From positions 1-64,000 of the forward strand of contig JABCPU010000247.1 in NCBI GenBank assembly GCA_016800925.1: 64,000 bases of DNA. Reading direction: 5' to 3'. Source of the DNA: Suillus spraguei (lineage: Eukaryota; Basidiomycota; Agaricomycetes; Boletales; Suillaceae). The translations under genes and the position numbers were made by a program. Every line of letters begins with the position of its first letter. Positions within the stretch are counted from its first letter, which is position 1. A model generated the notes under the pieces. It was not told the DNA's origin. It did not search any database and worked only from the letters and a program-made list of their open reading frames with translations. Below are positions 34,390 to 46,850 of the stretch, piece after piece.

Positions 34390-36756
34390 GCTAGCATCGA
34401 TTGAATATGTGAAGACTGCGGTCCGAATGGAACATCATGGTGACCACGAATTACAGTTCTTCGAACGAGAAGCTAGCCTATCGGCGGTACGTGCATACCA
34501 TTCGCACCCTGTTTGCAAGGACATATGCAATGTCGAAAGTTACGCCGCACAAATGGTATATCCCGAGAAGTCCTCGAGAACACCAGTGTGCAAAACGATT
34601 TGAGAGAAGGTCAGTGGCCTGCTCATCATGCCACGTCACACAAGTGACGAGTCAAATAACCCAAGGTCCACCTGCGACTGCACTGCATACTATTAAAGTA
34701 AGATTTGCGTGATTTCGCTCGTGATTGCCATTGCTCACCGAGGCGTTCAATGGATCTCGCACTTACATGGCATCATACACTTTTGCTAGAGACTGAACCC
34801 ATCCGTAGTACGGTTTGTTTCTGCACTTTTTTTTCAATTGACGTTGACACCACCTTGATCTCAGGGCGATCCACCCTGGCAGCATCAGTCAGATAAGTAC
34901 TTATCAGCTTCGAAGGGTTGTGACGCACCCTGATCTGTAGATCACGTGCTGACTGGAGTGTTGCAACTTCGGATTGATGCGATACAACGGTCCATCACGG
35001 CATACCGCCTAAGGCCATTTCTTTGTCTTTAGTAATATTATGTATTTCAAGCTGAAGCCGAAACTCACTATAGCGGCGTCAAGCATCCATGCTCAGTTCC
35101 GCTGGTATAAATGTCAAGCCCGCATAGCTGCTTCGGCTGAGAGCCAATAGCTTTACCAGCAGACCCCCTCCTGCGTTCTGGGGTCACCCTTCAAAATGCC
35201 GTGTCGTCGCGATCACCAATCCTTTGCCGGCGGCCTACGTAATTTTTTTTGGATTTAATGACTCGGTCGGGCATGGTGTGAGAACGACTTTAATAAATGG
35301 CCCAGGACCGGAAGTGCGCTGAGAATGTTCTTTTTTGATTATGGGGAACACGGCATGCGACCTACCACGGCGCGGCATCGGACGAGAGACACTTGCGTTT
35401 GACTCATCAAAAACAGATAAAGACGCTGGCGTAAGCCTAACCTCTGCATTCCTCTGCATGAGTTATGAGTTATGTGGCTCGTCAGTGATCTTCAGTGTTG
35501 CCATTGGAAATTCACATACAGGAGCCGTACGAAGCAGCCTCAGTGACCGCGGAAGATTGGAAGATGGAAAATATATCTTTCAGCAAAATCCAGCCATGTA
35601 TGATTCTTGATAGAATATATTATTATTTTCTGGCCGAATATAAAGCGGGTTAGTACACCATCGCTTCTAGATTTCTACGCACCGAACAGACCATACTGGT
35701 CAAGGGCACCGAACTTCTTGAAAGATTTGTTCTGAATGGAAGCTGATTATCCCGCTGATCGCGGCGAGCCCAACTAAGCATCTATCTTCGACTCCCACAG
35801 TAGGGAGGGTATAGGGTCAACGTGCCTCAAGGGGTGACAGAGTTCGGAACCCTCCACAATACACACGGCCCATCTCCAATGTTCAGCCGACTCGAAGAAT
35901 CCACATGGGTCGTATGGCAGTAATTTGAGGCGAGATCAGCCGTTTACTGTGTACCAGTGCCTGAAATTTGCCAAGACTGACAATTGCAGTGACGAAAAAA
36001 AGCTTTCCTGTGTAACGTTGAATCCTGCGCACGAAATGATAGGCTCTGAATGCGCTCGACATATACTGACGTACCCTGGACGTTGTAATTTTAATTTTCC
36101 GTGTTGCACTAGGGTCCATCGCCCTTCACGCATACCGGAAACGAGTGTAGTATATCCTGTATAAGTAGAATGCAGTGGATTACTTACATGCTATAAACTC
36201 CTGTGGCTTCGTGAACTAGGCCGAAAAAAATGTTGAGGTTTGTGTTAAGAAAAGGAAAGGTTCAGGACAAGTTATCATGACACAACACTCATATATGTAT
36301 GTCAAACGAACCAACAATACAGTTCTTCGGGCAGCGGGCACTAACAGGAATCAGAACTCTTCAATGTAAAGAACGACTCCCTTCCTTTTCCCCTAAGTTT
36401 GGCTAGACGAAATTCAACAGAACTGGCGCAGATGAAATTAAATGTCACGTACCTCGTCGGTGTACGTGTTAGAACCGAACAAACTCTTAAGCAGAGTATG
36501 AGCCGACGGACTGACCGAACACCAATCTTATTTCACAGCTTGAAGTGCAAAAACATTCAGTCACACACACGCACAAGGATGGGAGCTAGAATCTCGGAGC
36601 GGTGCATAATAAGAATTACCATCCAAGCACGAAGCATTGAAATATGCGTTGTAATATACCCTCCAACTACCACAGGAATAGGATATCTGCCTTACTATCT
36701 GGGAGACAAACATTTACATTTTCAGTTCATCATCTTGGAACGGTCCAGCTGCTGAC
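34390..36756. other. no supported gene
   Basis: Up to 35.55 kb it is the distal part of duplication unit 2. From 35.6 to 36.75 kb only short frames without recognisable products are seen. Confidence 0.45.
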
Positions 36757-38120
36757 TCACCTCCGCACACTGTTTTGAATGTCTCCCCATCTCAAGTTTT
36801 GAATGCCTTCACCCTCACGTCCGACACGTCGTGGCCCCATGATGACGCTGTCGTCGAGACGCTCTAGTCGTAAAATTTCACGGCGGATGTAGGAGACAAG
36901 TGTGACCATAAGTTCTGGGTAACCGATATATCTGAAGTAGGGACAATTAGTAAGAAATGATACGCAGCATTGACGCATGCGCATTGAGGAAGTGCCAGAA
37001 GGAATAATACACATACCGGTCATTTTCCGAAGGAGCAAAGTCATGCACACCACTGTTGTCGTCCTTCAACTCCTCCTTGTCTACGTCCAATTTTCTCACA
37101 TCCTCCACAAGTCCACCAACCAGGTTGACCGCTCTCCGATAACTTTTACCGTCGCCCTCCTGGCCCAACCCAATCCCACTTGCACCCCGCGCACCTAATA
37201 AATTCCTCCAAACTGCTGCAGCCATCTCAGCATCGCCCCTGACGAGGCCAAGGTCCAAAGTCATTCCCATCCCAGCCCATTGCTCTTTCAAAATTTTCAT
37301 TTGCCTGGTGATCAACTTTTCTGGTGCACGAGAGCGCTTCTGGAGTTTTACGGCCTCTTGATAGGCTTTGGTTGAAGGAAAGGTGCTTTTAGGCGCAAGG
37401 GGGGCAGGCGTGGTGTAAAATGAGCTGTGTGGATAAGGTGAACCATCTTCTGCAGCAGCACTAGATAAATTTGGTGATGAAGAACGAGGAGGCAGGACGC
37501 CTGGTTGGAGGACGGCGCGCAAGCGTTCCTCGACATCCTGAAAGAAGTGGTCAATGAGCCCTTGCACATGATGTGTCCCGTGTGGTGCAGGGAGGGCACG
37601 GAGTCGGACAGTGAGCAGCCAGACATGCAGATTCGTGACTGTAAACCAGGACTGGAAAGTTGGCGGGAGAGCGCATTCTTACTTAGGAATTAATTAAGAT
37701 TCACATAAAGTCGCTGGGCATACCTTCTGTCCAAAATGCAAAGGCTTCATCAGCACGCGTGGCACATAAGGTGTTGTACAAGAGCAGCGCACGCCGATTA
37801 GCAAATTGTTGTGGCGAGCCATAGCCAAGAACGCGTGCTACAGAGAGGAATATTGAGAAAAGGAGTGGAGATGACTTGACTTTCGTGGTCAACCATGACT
37901 GCTCCCGCTGTGGTGTGGGCTCGGAAGACGGGGGGGGAGGTGTCGAGGTCGGTGTCGGCTTCAGCTTCGATGCAGCCACTGCCGAGCGCGTGACTGAAGA
38001 TGAAATTACGCGCACATTTCTGTGCACTTTTAGAGGAATATTTGCCCTAACTTTATGATACGCCCTAACTTGGTGAGCTGAACGAACAACTTGACGGACG
38101 AGAAGTTGTTGTGAAGACAT
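36757..38120 (-). CDS. CBP3: ubiquinol-cytochrome c reductase assembly chaperone Cbp3 (UQCC1)
   Basis: Mitochondrial chaperone that, with Cbp6, binds the mitoribosome exit and newly made cytochrome b for Complex III assembly. Exon 1 from ATG 38120 starts MSSQQLLVRQVVRSAHQVRA, an Arg-rich presequence without acidic residues. After a Pro/Ser linker comes LLYNTLCATRADEAFAFWTE. Exon 2 gives the family hallmark ECALPPTFQSWFTVTNLHVW, LTVRLRALPAPHG and LIDHFFQDVEERLR, then a Ser/Pro insert, LITRQMKILKEQWAGMGM and LDLGLVRGDAEMAAAVWRNL. Exon 3 gives YIGYPELMVTLVSYIRRE. Junctions are in phase (G|AA and CG|A). The insert between LR-AVL and LITRQMK (about 65 residues) is longer than in yeast. Complete gene. 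Confidence 0.93.
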
Positions 38121-38925
38121 GGAGACCTTTCGAGCAAACTGGTGCTCCACAACAAAATATTAGCTTATGTAAGCGACGATCTTCCACTTCACCCGGCCGC
38201 GGCAACGTTTCCCCAGCAGTCACTAGTGGGATTACAACACAGTATGTTCTGACCAAAAAACAAGTGATAGGTTCGTGCGCTATAACGGTGACGAGTTCGT
38301 GGCTCACTCATGGTATAGCATCATGACACACATCGGTCTCGTCATGGACCCGAACACGCCAACCTCGTTGTACAAGGTTTCTACCGGTCCATCAATGCCA
38401 TCATTGTCCGACCTTGTCGTGGCAGATGCTTATGAGAATGTACTATTGTCTAGTCAAACTAATACAAGGAATTAATCAAGGTAACATCATTATTATATTA
38501 CAGCAAGCCTTATTGTGCAACTGTTACGAGTAACGCGCAGCTGTGCTAACGAGGATTATTGGCACCGCACCTCAAAGGCCATACCATCAAACGTGAGGCT
38601 GCCCGCCTGCAAACATCAACATGCAAGCGTTCATCACGGCATATGGTGACCAGAATCCGTTCATTGTTCTGATGAGGACAAATTCATGACTTCGATCAGG
38701 GATCGGATCGAACAGCGTAAGGCTAACTCCGAGGACAGAAAACCTACGGGCAACTGCTTTATGTTCTACAAGTATAATTTTCACTAAAGCCTTTTGATAG
38801 CAAGGAAACTCCATTACGCGGCTATGTATTACGGATCCTAACGAATGACAGTGATAAACGAAGGGCAAGTTGCGCGCGCAACGTCGGGTATGAATATGAA
38901 GAGCCCCCTCTAGAGATAGTTAACC
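38121..38925. other. intergenic, no supported gene
   Basis: About 0.8 kb between the CBP3 promoter and the 3' end of the secreted module protein copy 3. Short frames only. Confidence 0.45.
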
Positions 38926-40230
38926 TTATGTTGATGCAACTGCGATGTTTGCGTCGTTGGCAATGTTCTCGGCAACTATATTCGACAATTCAGTAGATCT
39001 TCATGTTGTGACCATGACACTACCTACCAACAACGGCCTTGACAACATCGCGCTTCAGGGGAGGAATGGCCGAGCCAATAAGCGAGTTCGTGGCGCCATC
39101 GAAAAGGAACATGAGGTCATTTGGGTTGGCAATCTCTCCGTCCGCCGAGCGCGACGACAGAACATTGAGATCGAGGTTGTTCAGGACGTTCGTCACAAAA
39201 ACGTTGAGGCCAACAAGATCACATGCGCCACGGGAACTCAACACGTTGATGTTCGCGTTGTTCAACACGTTACTTATGACTGCATACTCATTAGACTGAC
39301 GATTACGGAGTACAACAGTGACTTACCCGCAGTAACATCAGCAAGTGAGCAACCCTCGAATTGACCGCGCTTGCCCTTGGAGCTGATAGCATTGATGTCT
39401 GCATTGTTCAACACGTTGTCAACCACTGTCAAAACATTCAACATTTGAATTGATCCCCTAGAGAGAAGCACCTACCAACACCAGCATTGACAACATCACG
39501 CTTTACCCCAGAGGTAATAGCATTGACCTTGAGGTCGTCCAATACATCGGTGACCACTGTCAAAACAATGAACTTTCGAAACAACAATCGACAAGAAAAT
39601 ACTCACCGACACCAACATCGGCAACTTGACGCTTAACGTTGGAGCTCAGAATATTGATATGGAGATTGTTCAATACGTTCTGGACGACTAGTAAAACGGT
39701 AAATATTTGAACCAGTAACTGAGAAGGAAATTCCTACCAGCGGTGACACCGAGAACGTCACAGCCACTACGCTTCGTCGACAAAATGTTAATAGTCGCAT
39801 TGTTAAGGACGTTGTTAATAACTTTTCAGTGCCGATCAGAACTGACCTCGACCAAAAATAAATAAATGACTTACTAGCGTCGATTTGGATGACGCTGCAT
39901 CCGTAGTCGTAACCTCCGGACTGTTGTTCGAATCCTTTGACGACATCATCGAACGCTAAAACATTATTCTGGTCAACATTGCCGACTGATCATCAAATAT
40001 TTCATGCTTACAGGGAGAACCGCCACGAGCTGAGATGGCGTTCAATTTGAGGTTGTTCGCGTCATTTGTGACAGCTACAACAAAGGCTCAGTCAAGAAGC
40101 TGGACATCACATGAAGAGCTAACTTACCGACAACAGCGCCAACGACGTCGTTGGAAAGGGGAAGGGGCGATGCTAATGCAGGAGCAACAGCAGCCAAAGC
40201 AGCAAAGAGCGCAAAGGATTTAGATAGCAT
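38926..40230 (-). CDS. secreted phase-1 module protein, copy 3 (eight-module, Lys-Arg containing)
   Basis: Nine exons join without a break to about 300 residues. Exon 1 gives the signal peptide MLSKSFALFAALAAVAPALA then SPLPLSNDVV. The following exons each begin and end in phase 1 and encode one module: VINNVLNNATINILSTKR, VVQNVLNNLHINILSS-NVKR, VVTDVLDDLKVNAITSGVKR, VVDNVLNNADINAISSKGKR, VISNVLNNANINVLSSRG with fused VFVTNVLNNLDLNVLSS, and a terminal short module VAENIANDANIAVAST. Five modules carry Lys-Arg after the hydrophobic stretch, in the position expected of Kex2 cleavage. Two Cys pairs may exist (Cys in modules 1, 4, 5 and the YDYGCSV exon). Probably extracellular or wall-associated; no known domain recognised. 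Promoter has a TATA box about 110 bp upstream. Confidence 0.88.
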
Positions 40231-40338
40231 ATTGGCAGTGGGGGGCGATTGAAGGAAGTAGGGATGACGTGCGCAAAGGAAGGGCAGAACGAGAATCGAA
40301 GACGAGCAGTCTGAAGTTGGATGGTTTGAGCACCTGTA

Positions 40339-40345
40339 CTTTATA
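40339..40345 (-). promoter_or_regulatory. TATA box of module protein copy 3
   Basis: TATAAAG on the minus strand about 110 bp before the ATG at 40230. Confidence 0.5.
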
Positions 40346-40925
40346 GTGCAAGACGAGCTTACCGAGATTCGGTCTCATGGATAAGGTCCCGAGTAATACG
40401 AACGGCCATTTGCCATAAAACAAAGAAGCAAAAGAAAAACTAAAAGGAGTTGTAATGTTTGTGGTGAGGGATGTCTCTCTACCAATCAGATTGCTTGTTT
40501 AAACGTAAACCTACGTAAACTCAGCATGAGGGCTGATCGGCTTTTATGCAAGCCTAGAATGCATAATTTTTTAGACCGCGCCACTGATGGACTATTCTCG
40601 AGAATTTTTTTAGTAAAACACTAAAAATCATGGAAAAATAGTATATGATACGTTTGAGGGCATAATAGGCCAATCATCTCCAGAGCCCTCGGTTGGTGTA
40701 GTGCGCCCACCCTAAGTGCGGTGAGCACGATCCCTCGCACCTCCGAGCTAAAAAGCTATGCGTCCATACTAAATATTGACAGATAAATGCGGCAGCTTTA
40801 CGAGAAATAACGTGATAGAGAACCAACGTTCTAAGCGGTAGCGACGGAATCGATCAAGTCGAGTACTACTAGGTACGACTTTACGACTTCTGCAGTACGT
40901 ACTTTTTGCTCGTTTCCTTGACGCC
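40346..40925. other. intergenic, no supported gene
   Basis: AT-rich DNA with a short GC-rich island near 40.68-40.75 kb. No gene supported. Confidence 0.4.
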
Positions 40926-41530
40926 TGCTTATGACACCAACTTGACCTCTTTTGACGATTGGTATTATCATGCGCCGCATCCTGGTGTGCACATCATCAT
41001 CATCATCTACCTCAAGGTATCAACAAATCACACCGGAGTATTTTGATTTACTCGGATCAGAAAGGAAGCTGATCAGCTACCAAGTAGAATGGTCAGAAAA
41101 ACCGGATAGAACGTACGTACCGAGTTACCAAGCCAAATTCAGCCCGAGTTCATGATGCTTCTGCGAATAGCAATAAATGGTGGGTGTTCACGATATTTTC
41201 GCAATGAATAATAAAAAGTAATTATTCGGTTTTAATATCGACAGAAACAGACAATGAAACCCTCCAGCCTACTGCCTCCTCATGACACATATTACTTACC
41301 AGGAATATTTGTATATCCCCATGTGAGTACACAGTGCAAACTGCAATCGTTCATGTACTTCATGGCTCGAAGATGCCATTCTCTCGCCGAAATCACCACT
41401 TCGAACGAGTACCGGAAATGCTGCGGGCGACTTCGGACTTAAACTTAGCTGTATCTTGCATGTACATCTAGGTCACTTGCATCGCCAAGCCTCCTGTTTC
41501 CATTCGAGTCTCTGATATGAAGGATTGAAT
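40926..41530 (-). pseudogene. cytochrome P450 3' fragment with downstream flank (third copy)
   Basis: This stretch repeats the 3' end and downstream flank of the two P450 copies to the right. Shared landmarks are GTGCAAACTGCAATCGT near 41330 (compare 42094 and 44744), GGCTCGAAGATGCC and CATTCGAGTCTCTG near 41500. Only the last part of the gene is present; the catalytic part is missing, so it is a fragment of a duplication unit. Confidence 0.7.
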
Positions 41531-42214
41531 CATTGGTTGTCTTCATCTTAACCTGCACGAGTCAGTGAACTACTGAAAATAATACCAATTATGAGGTATT
41601 CGCCTGCCATGACTGAACGCAAAATCTGTACGTACTTCAATCGCCTGTTTCCTTGACGCCGATTGCACTCTCGCAGGCTTATGAAAATAACTTGACGTCT
41701 TTTGTTGATACCAATATTAAATATGCGTCGCATCATGTGCATGACCCTTCAAACTTCAAGTTATGAGCATATGATGATCCTACCTATTTAGATTGATCAA
41801 GTTGTGTTGTATATCAACATATCACATCGGTGTATTTTAATTTGCTCCTTGTGGGAGGAAAGGAAGCTGCTCAGTTACTCGGTCGCTCAGTAATATGGCA
41901 AAACGTACGCATCAAATTCAGCGTCAGTGCATGATGCACGTCAATAACAATGATGGGGATTCACCAGATTTTGGCAATGAATGATCAGTGTATTATTATC
42001 ATTTTCAATATCGACAAAAACAAACCACAAAACCTCCGGCCTGGGCCTCCTGAACATTTGTATTTCCCGTGTGAGTACTCGATGCCACGCTGCAAACTGC
42101 AATCGTCTACTTCAAATTCATCATCGCTCGAAGATGCCCCTCTCTCGCCGAATTCACGACCTCGAACGAGTATCCGAAAGGCTGTGGGCGACTTTGGACG
42201 TAAAGTTAGACCAC

Positions 42215-44230
42215 TTACATCACCAAGCCGGTGGTGATTTCCGGCTTGATCTCAATTATGTCTCCGTTCGAGTCTCTGGCATGACTAATGCGCAAGACAG
42301 CCAGTATGGCGGCCGTCGCAGTCCACAGACTGTTATCTACAAACCTAAATCATTAGTTATCTTACCAGGACGAACGCGCCTGTACGAATCAGTGAGCGAC
42401 TGAAGACCATACTAATTGTGAGGTATTCATCTGCCATGCCCAAAGGCAAAGTGGTGGACCAAATGGACCTTCAGCTGCCCTTCGGCCGTGAAATGGCGAG
42501 TGGGATCGAAGCGTGATGCATCAGGAAATACGTTTTCGTCACGAGACAGTGACCTAAGTCATGCTCAGCCGAGCATTTAGGCACACTGCATCTTACATAC
42601 CATTGATTGACCATCACCATCGTACCTAATTGAACTATAGATCACTCAATGCAACTCTGATTCATATGACGAACCTTTGGGTATAAAGTACCCGTCGTAA
42701 ACATCATCATCTGTTGTCACATGAGCTACTCCTGTGCAAGCAGTTAGCTACATAATTGCGTAAACATCAAGGCACATCGCTTGACCAACCTAAAGGAAAA
42801 TGAGAATACCATCTTAGAACTTCATAGAGAACGGCATCAAGGTAGGGTAACGATGGTCTATCATCAATAGACGGCATTTTATCGTGCATCACGACTTGAT
42901 CAATTTCTGCACGAGCCCTGGCTTGGACATCGGGATAAAGCATCATAGCCATTGAGAATATGTGCAATGCAGATGTAGACTGAGGGACACCAAGGTAAGG
43001 GAAGAAGTGATAAAGATTGCCTAAACCAATGACTCACTATGTTTATGCCCGCTAGGACACCATGTCCGCATCAAGTAATGAACCCCGTGTCTTGAAAAAA
43101 AACAATTACCTATGTATCCCATCAATGCCACAGCTTTCATTGTGTCTTCATCAGCACCATGGCCAGCTTGGCTGAGAAAGCCGGTGACTAATGATTTCGA
43201 AGCAGTGCCATTTGCCTGCAGGTAAGTAGATCATGTAAATCAAATCTTCCATCAGCGGTGATAAAACGTACCATCCGTGCCTTCACCTCGTCGAATGGCT
43301 CATCTAAAAGCTGTTGACTTAATTCTCTACAGCGCCCCATCAGGGCATGGGCACCACCAAAACACCAATCTGGCAGCCTTTTCACTGCAAGTGACCGACA
43401 TGCCAAAAGTTCAAATCAACGTCATTGATAGCATTGGCGTACTCACGGAAAAGAAAGACCGTGAAGATGGCAGCCTTCTCCGGAGAAATAAGATGTCTCA
43501 CAATATCCAAGAGTTCTTGCGTACGCGTAAAGAATGGGTCTTAAGGTGTCCATATGTCACAGCCATAATCAGTGATGCCGTGTATCTGTGACAGTTATGT
43601 GATTGTCAGCTGGGTCGGATGTTACAATATCAGGGACGAACGCTTGAATGGGTTCCTGTAGGTCACCGGTGGCTTTCAAAAGATCGAACATTAGTTCATT
43701 CGCGTGACGAGAGTACATATGAGAAAGAGGCTTCAGCCCTAAGGACTTGATGAAATATCTTGCGATATTGCCGCAAAGTCTCGCCATACCAGTATTGAAT
43801 CCGATCTACCTCGTCAGCCAATCAAGAATAGGCCGGATGAAAGCAAGACGTACATTTCACTGGTGGGAATGACGGGGGGTTCCGAGAATTGTAGAACACT
43901 TGTCTATTGACTCCCGTGCAATTGACTCAGAGTTTATGATGATCATGTCAATCCCAAGGATGCGAGCATGGATGATTTTGCCTAAGAAAAGGGATAAAGT
44001 TAAATCCAAGGGCGTGAAAAGTTGATCCACCCCCCATATGTCTTTCCCCATGTACTATATGTGGGCCAAGGTCGTTTGATGTCCAATTGCAGCGCATTAC
44101 CCAGGAATGGTAAACCACGAGGGCCAGGCGGCAGAGCCAAAGGGTGAACGCGTCTGCGGCTCAGACATAAAGCGGCAATCAGAAAAACAACTAACGAGGT
44201 TACTGCAGCGAGAATACGAGCAGAGAACAT
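42215..44230 (-). pseudogene. cytochrome P450 copy A (heme-Cys lost)
   Basis: Microsomal class II P450 of the basidiomycete type. The first exon from ATG 44230 gives an anchor helix MFSARILAAVTSLVVFLIAA, basic CLSRRR, and the hinge LPPGPRGLPFLGN. Then come LGIDMIIINSESIA, KSLGLKPLSH, an I-helix-region exon, YPDVQARARAEIDQV, YLDAVLYEVLRW (ExxR region), FPDASRFDPTRHF and HFAFGHGR, and the end DNSLWTATAAILAVLRISHA. Lesions: the exon after GHGR starts RRVRPG, so the heme-ligand Cys codon TGT has become CGT (Arg); the preceding intron donor is GA instead of GT; and the exon after SESIA runs out of frame compared with copy B, where IYSDRPVIP is kept. It cannot bind heme as read. Confidence 0.85.
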
Positions 44231-44886
44231 TGGGAAAGATCATTGTTGACTGAGACGTTCGTTCGCCTTATAAGGGGGTCCTTGACATCCGAAGATCGGA
44301 GAGCTACTTGCACGAATAGGGATCCTGAAATTCGCGCCAGGTAGTACCTATCGAGCGCTGATGTACTCATCCAGTCAACGTCCATTGCTGAAAACCTGGA
44401 GTCACTATGTAGGCTATTGACAAATCCACACTCTCGACTCAGAGCTGCTGTTTAGCGAAGTCAGGATCAACTGCGGAAGATTTGGTGAGTTTTTCTCAGT
44501 TGTCTGAATTCTTGTTGTTGAATAGCATACATATTTTAGAAACATGCTACTCAACTGCTGGTTGCTTGAAGCTATCAAGACTGCAATTTGGAACTTCGTT
44601 TTCTTCATGGGCATGTAGTACCAACTCGCAGTGCTACTCTTCTGATCGAAATTTATAGCGTATATAGCGATACCACCGGGTTGAAAACCTCCGGCCTGGG
44701 CCTCCTGGACATTTGTATATCCCGTGCGAGTCCTTGATGCCACGCTGCAAACTGCAATCGTCCACTTCAAATTCATCATCGCTCGAAGATGTCCCTCTCG
44801 CTGAATTCACGACCTCGAACGTATCGGAAAGGCTGTGGGCGACTTCGGACGTCAAGTTAGATGTATCTCGTGGACATCTAGGCCAC

Positions 44887-46844
44887 TTACATCACCAAGC
44901 CGGTGGAGATTTCCGGCTTTACCTCGATCATGTCTCCGTTCGAGTCTCTGGCATGATCAATACGCAACACAACGAGTATGGCAGCCGTCGCAGTCCACAG
45001 ACTGTTCTCTACAAACCAACGACCTGCCGGAGAGGACAAACGCGCCTGTACGAGTCAGTGAGCGACTGAAGATGATACTGACTGTGAGGTATTCACCTGC
45101 CATGCCCAAAGGCAAAGTGGTGAACCAAATGATCCTTCAGCTGCCCATCAGCCGTGAGATGGCGAGTGGGATCGAAGCGTGATGCATCAGGAAATACGTC
45201 TTCGTCACGAGACAGTGACCTAAATCATGCTCAACTCAACCATTTAGGTGCATCGCATCTTACACACCATTGATTGACCATCACCATCGTACCTAATTGA
45301 ACTATAGATCAATCGACGTAACTCTGATTCACACGACGAACCTTTGGGTATAAAGTACCCGTCGTAAACATTCCTGTGCAAGGAGTTAGCTGTAAACACT
45401 GAGGCACGTCACTTGACCAACCTAGGGGAAAAGGAGAATGCCATCTTAGAACCTCATAGAGAGCGGCGTCAAGGTTGGGTAACGATGGTCTATCATCAAT
45501 TTTATCGGGCATCACGACTTGATCAATTTCTGCACGAGCCCTGGCTTGGACATCGGGATAAAGCATCATAGCCATTAAGAATATGTGCAATGCAGATGTA
45601 GACTGCGGGACACCAAGGTAAGGGAAAAAGTGATAAGGATTCCCTAAACCAATGACTCACCATGTTTATGCCCGCTAGGACACCATGTCCGTGTCAAGTA
45701 ATGAATCCCGTGTCTTGGAAAAAAACAATTGCCTATGTATCCCACAGCTTTCATCGTGTCTTTATCAGCACTGTGGCCAACTTGGCTGAGAAAGTCGGTG
45801 ACTAATGATTTCGAAGCAGTGCCATGTGCCTGCAGGTAAGCAGATCATGTAAATCAAATCTTCCATCAGCGGTGATAAAACGTACCATCCATGCTTTCAC
45901 CTGGTCAAACGGCTCGTTTAAAAGCTGTTGACATAATTCCCTACAGCGTCCCATTAGGGCATAGGCTCCACCAAAACACCAATCTGGTGGCCTTTTCACT
46001 GCAAGTAACCGACGTGCCGAAAGTTCAAATCAACGTCATTGATAGCATTGGCGTACTCACGGAAAGGAAAGGCCGTGAAGATGGCAGCCTTCTCCGGAGA
46101 AATAAGATGTCTGGCAATATCCAAGAGTCCTTGCGTACGCGCAAAGAATGGGTCTTAAGGTGTCCATATGTCACAGTCATAATCAGTGATGCCGTGTATC
46201 TGTGACAGCTATGTGATTGTCAGCTGCCAGGTCAGATGTTACGATGTCAGGGGCGAACGGTTGAATGGGTTCCTGCAGGTCACCAGTGGCTTTCAAAAAA
46301 TCGAAGAAGTTTATTCGCGTGACGAGAGTACATCTCGTGGTATGAGACAAGCTTCAGCCCTGAGGACTTGATGAAATATCTTGCGATATTGTAGCAAAGT
46401 CTCGCCATACCGGTATTAAATCCGATCTACCTCGTCAGCCAATCAAGAATAGGCCGGATGAAAGCAAGACGTACATTCACTGGTGGGAATGACGGGGCGA
46501 TCTGAGTAAATCGATGAACGCTTGTCTATTAACTCCCGTGCGATCGATTCAGAGTTTATGATGATCATATCAATCCCAAGGATGCGAGCATGAATGATTT
46601 TGCCTAAGAAAAGGGACAAAGCTAAATCCAAGGGCGTGAGAAGTTGATCCATCCACCATGTCTTTCCCCACGTAGTATATGTGAGCCAAGGTCGTTGGCA
46701 TTTAATTGCAGCGCATTACTAATGGTAAACCACGAGGGCCAGGCGGCAGAGGCAAAGGGTGAACGCGTCTGTGACTCAGGCGCAAAGCGGCAATTATAAA
46801 AATAACAGCGAGGTCACTGCAATGAGAATACGAGCGGAGATCAT
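44887..46844 (-). pseudogene. cytochrome P450 copy B (anchor frameshift)
   Basis: Second copy of the same P450. It retains the heme-ligand Cys (RRVCP) with an intact GT donor after FGHGR, LGIDMIIINSESIA with SSIYSDRPVIP, and DNSLWTATAA-type C-terminal sequence. The start ATG (46844) opens MISARILIAVTSLLF and then meets TAA within the membrane anchor, where copy A reads on; a short deletion explains it. After VCPLRQ the frame into the last exon is also disturbed. Loss of the membrane anchor and the C-terminal break make it a pseudogene, decayed at different sites from copy A. Confidence 0.82.
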
Positions 46845-46850
46845 TGGGAA

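Larger units (their letters stand above)
32790..35550. repeat. segmental duplication unit 2 (carries secreted module protein copy 2)
   Basis: Direct repeat of the 30.5-32.7 kb unit with the landmarks given there. It is longer because copy 2 of the gene holds two additional 258-bp exon-pair units. Confidence 0.85.
41670..46850. repeat. tandem duplication of a P450 gene with flanks (offset about 2.65 kb)
   Basis: The segment starting at about 42.03 kb recurs at about 44.69 kb: CCTCCGGCCTGGGCCTCCTG at 42032 and 44687 marks an offset of 2,655 bp. Downstream flank and gene are both duplicated in the same orientation, up to the start codons at 44230 and 46844. The partial third unit at 40.93-41.53 kb repeats the flank again. 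Confidence 0.88.

Noticed and set aside
40685..40755. tRNA-like stretch (GGTTGGTGTAGTGCGCCC ... GAGCACGATCCC)
   Set aside because: The A-box-like part is followed by no proper B box (GGTTCRANYCC) and no acceptor-stem pairing could be made, so no tRNA gene is called.
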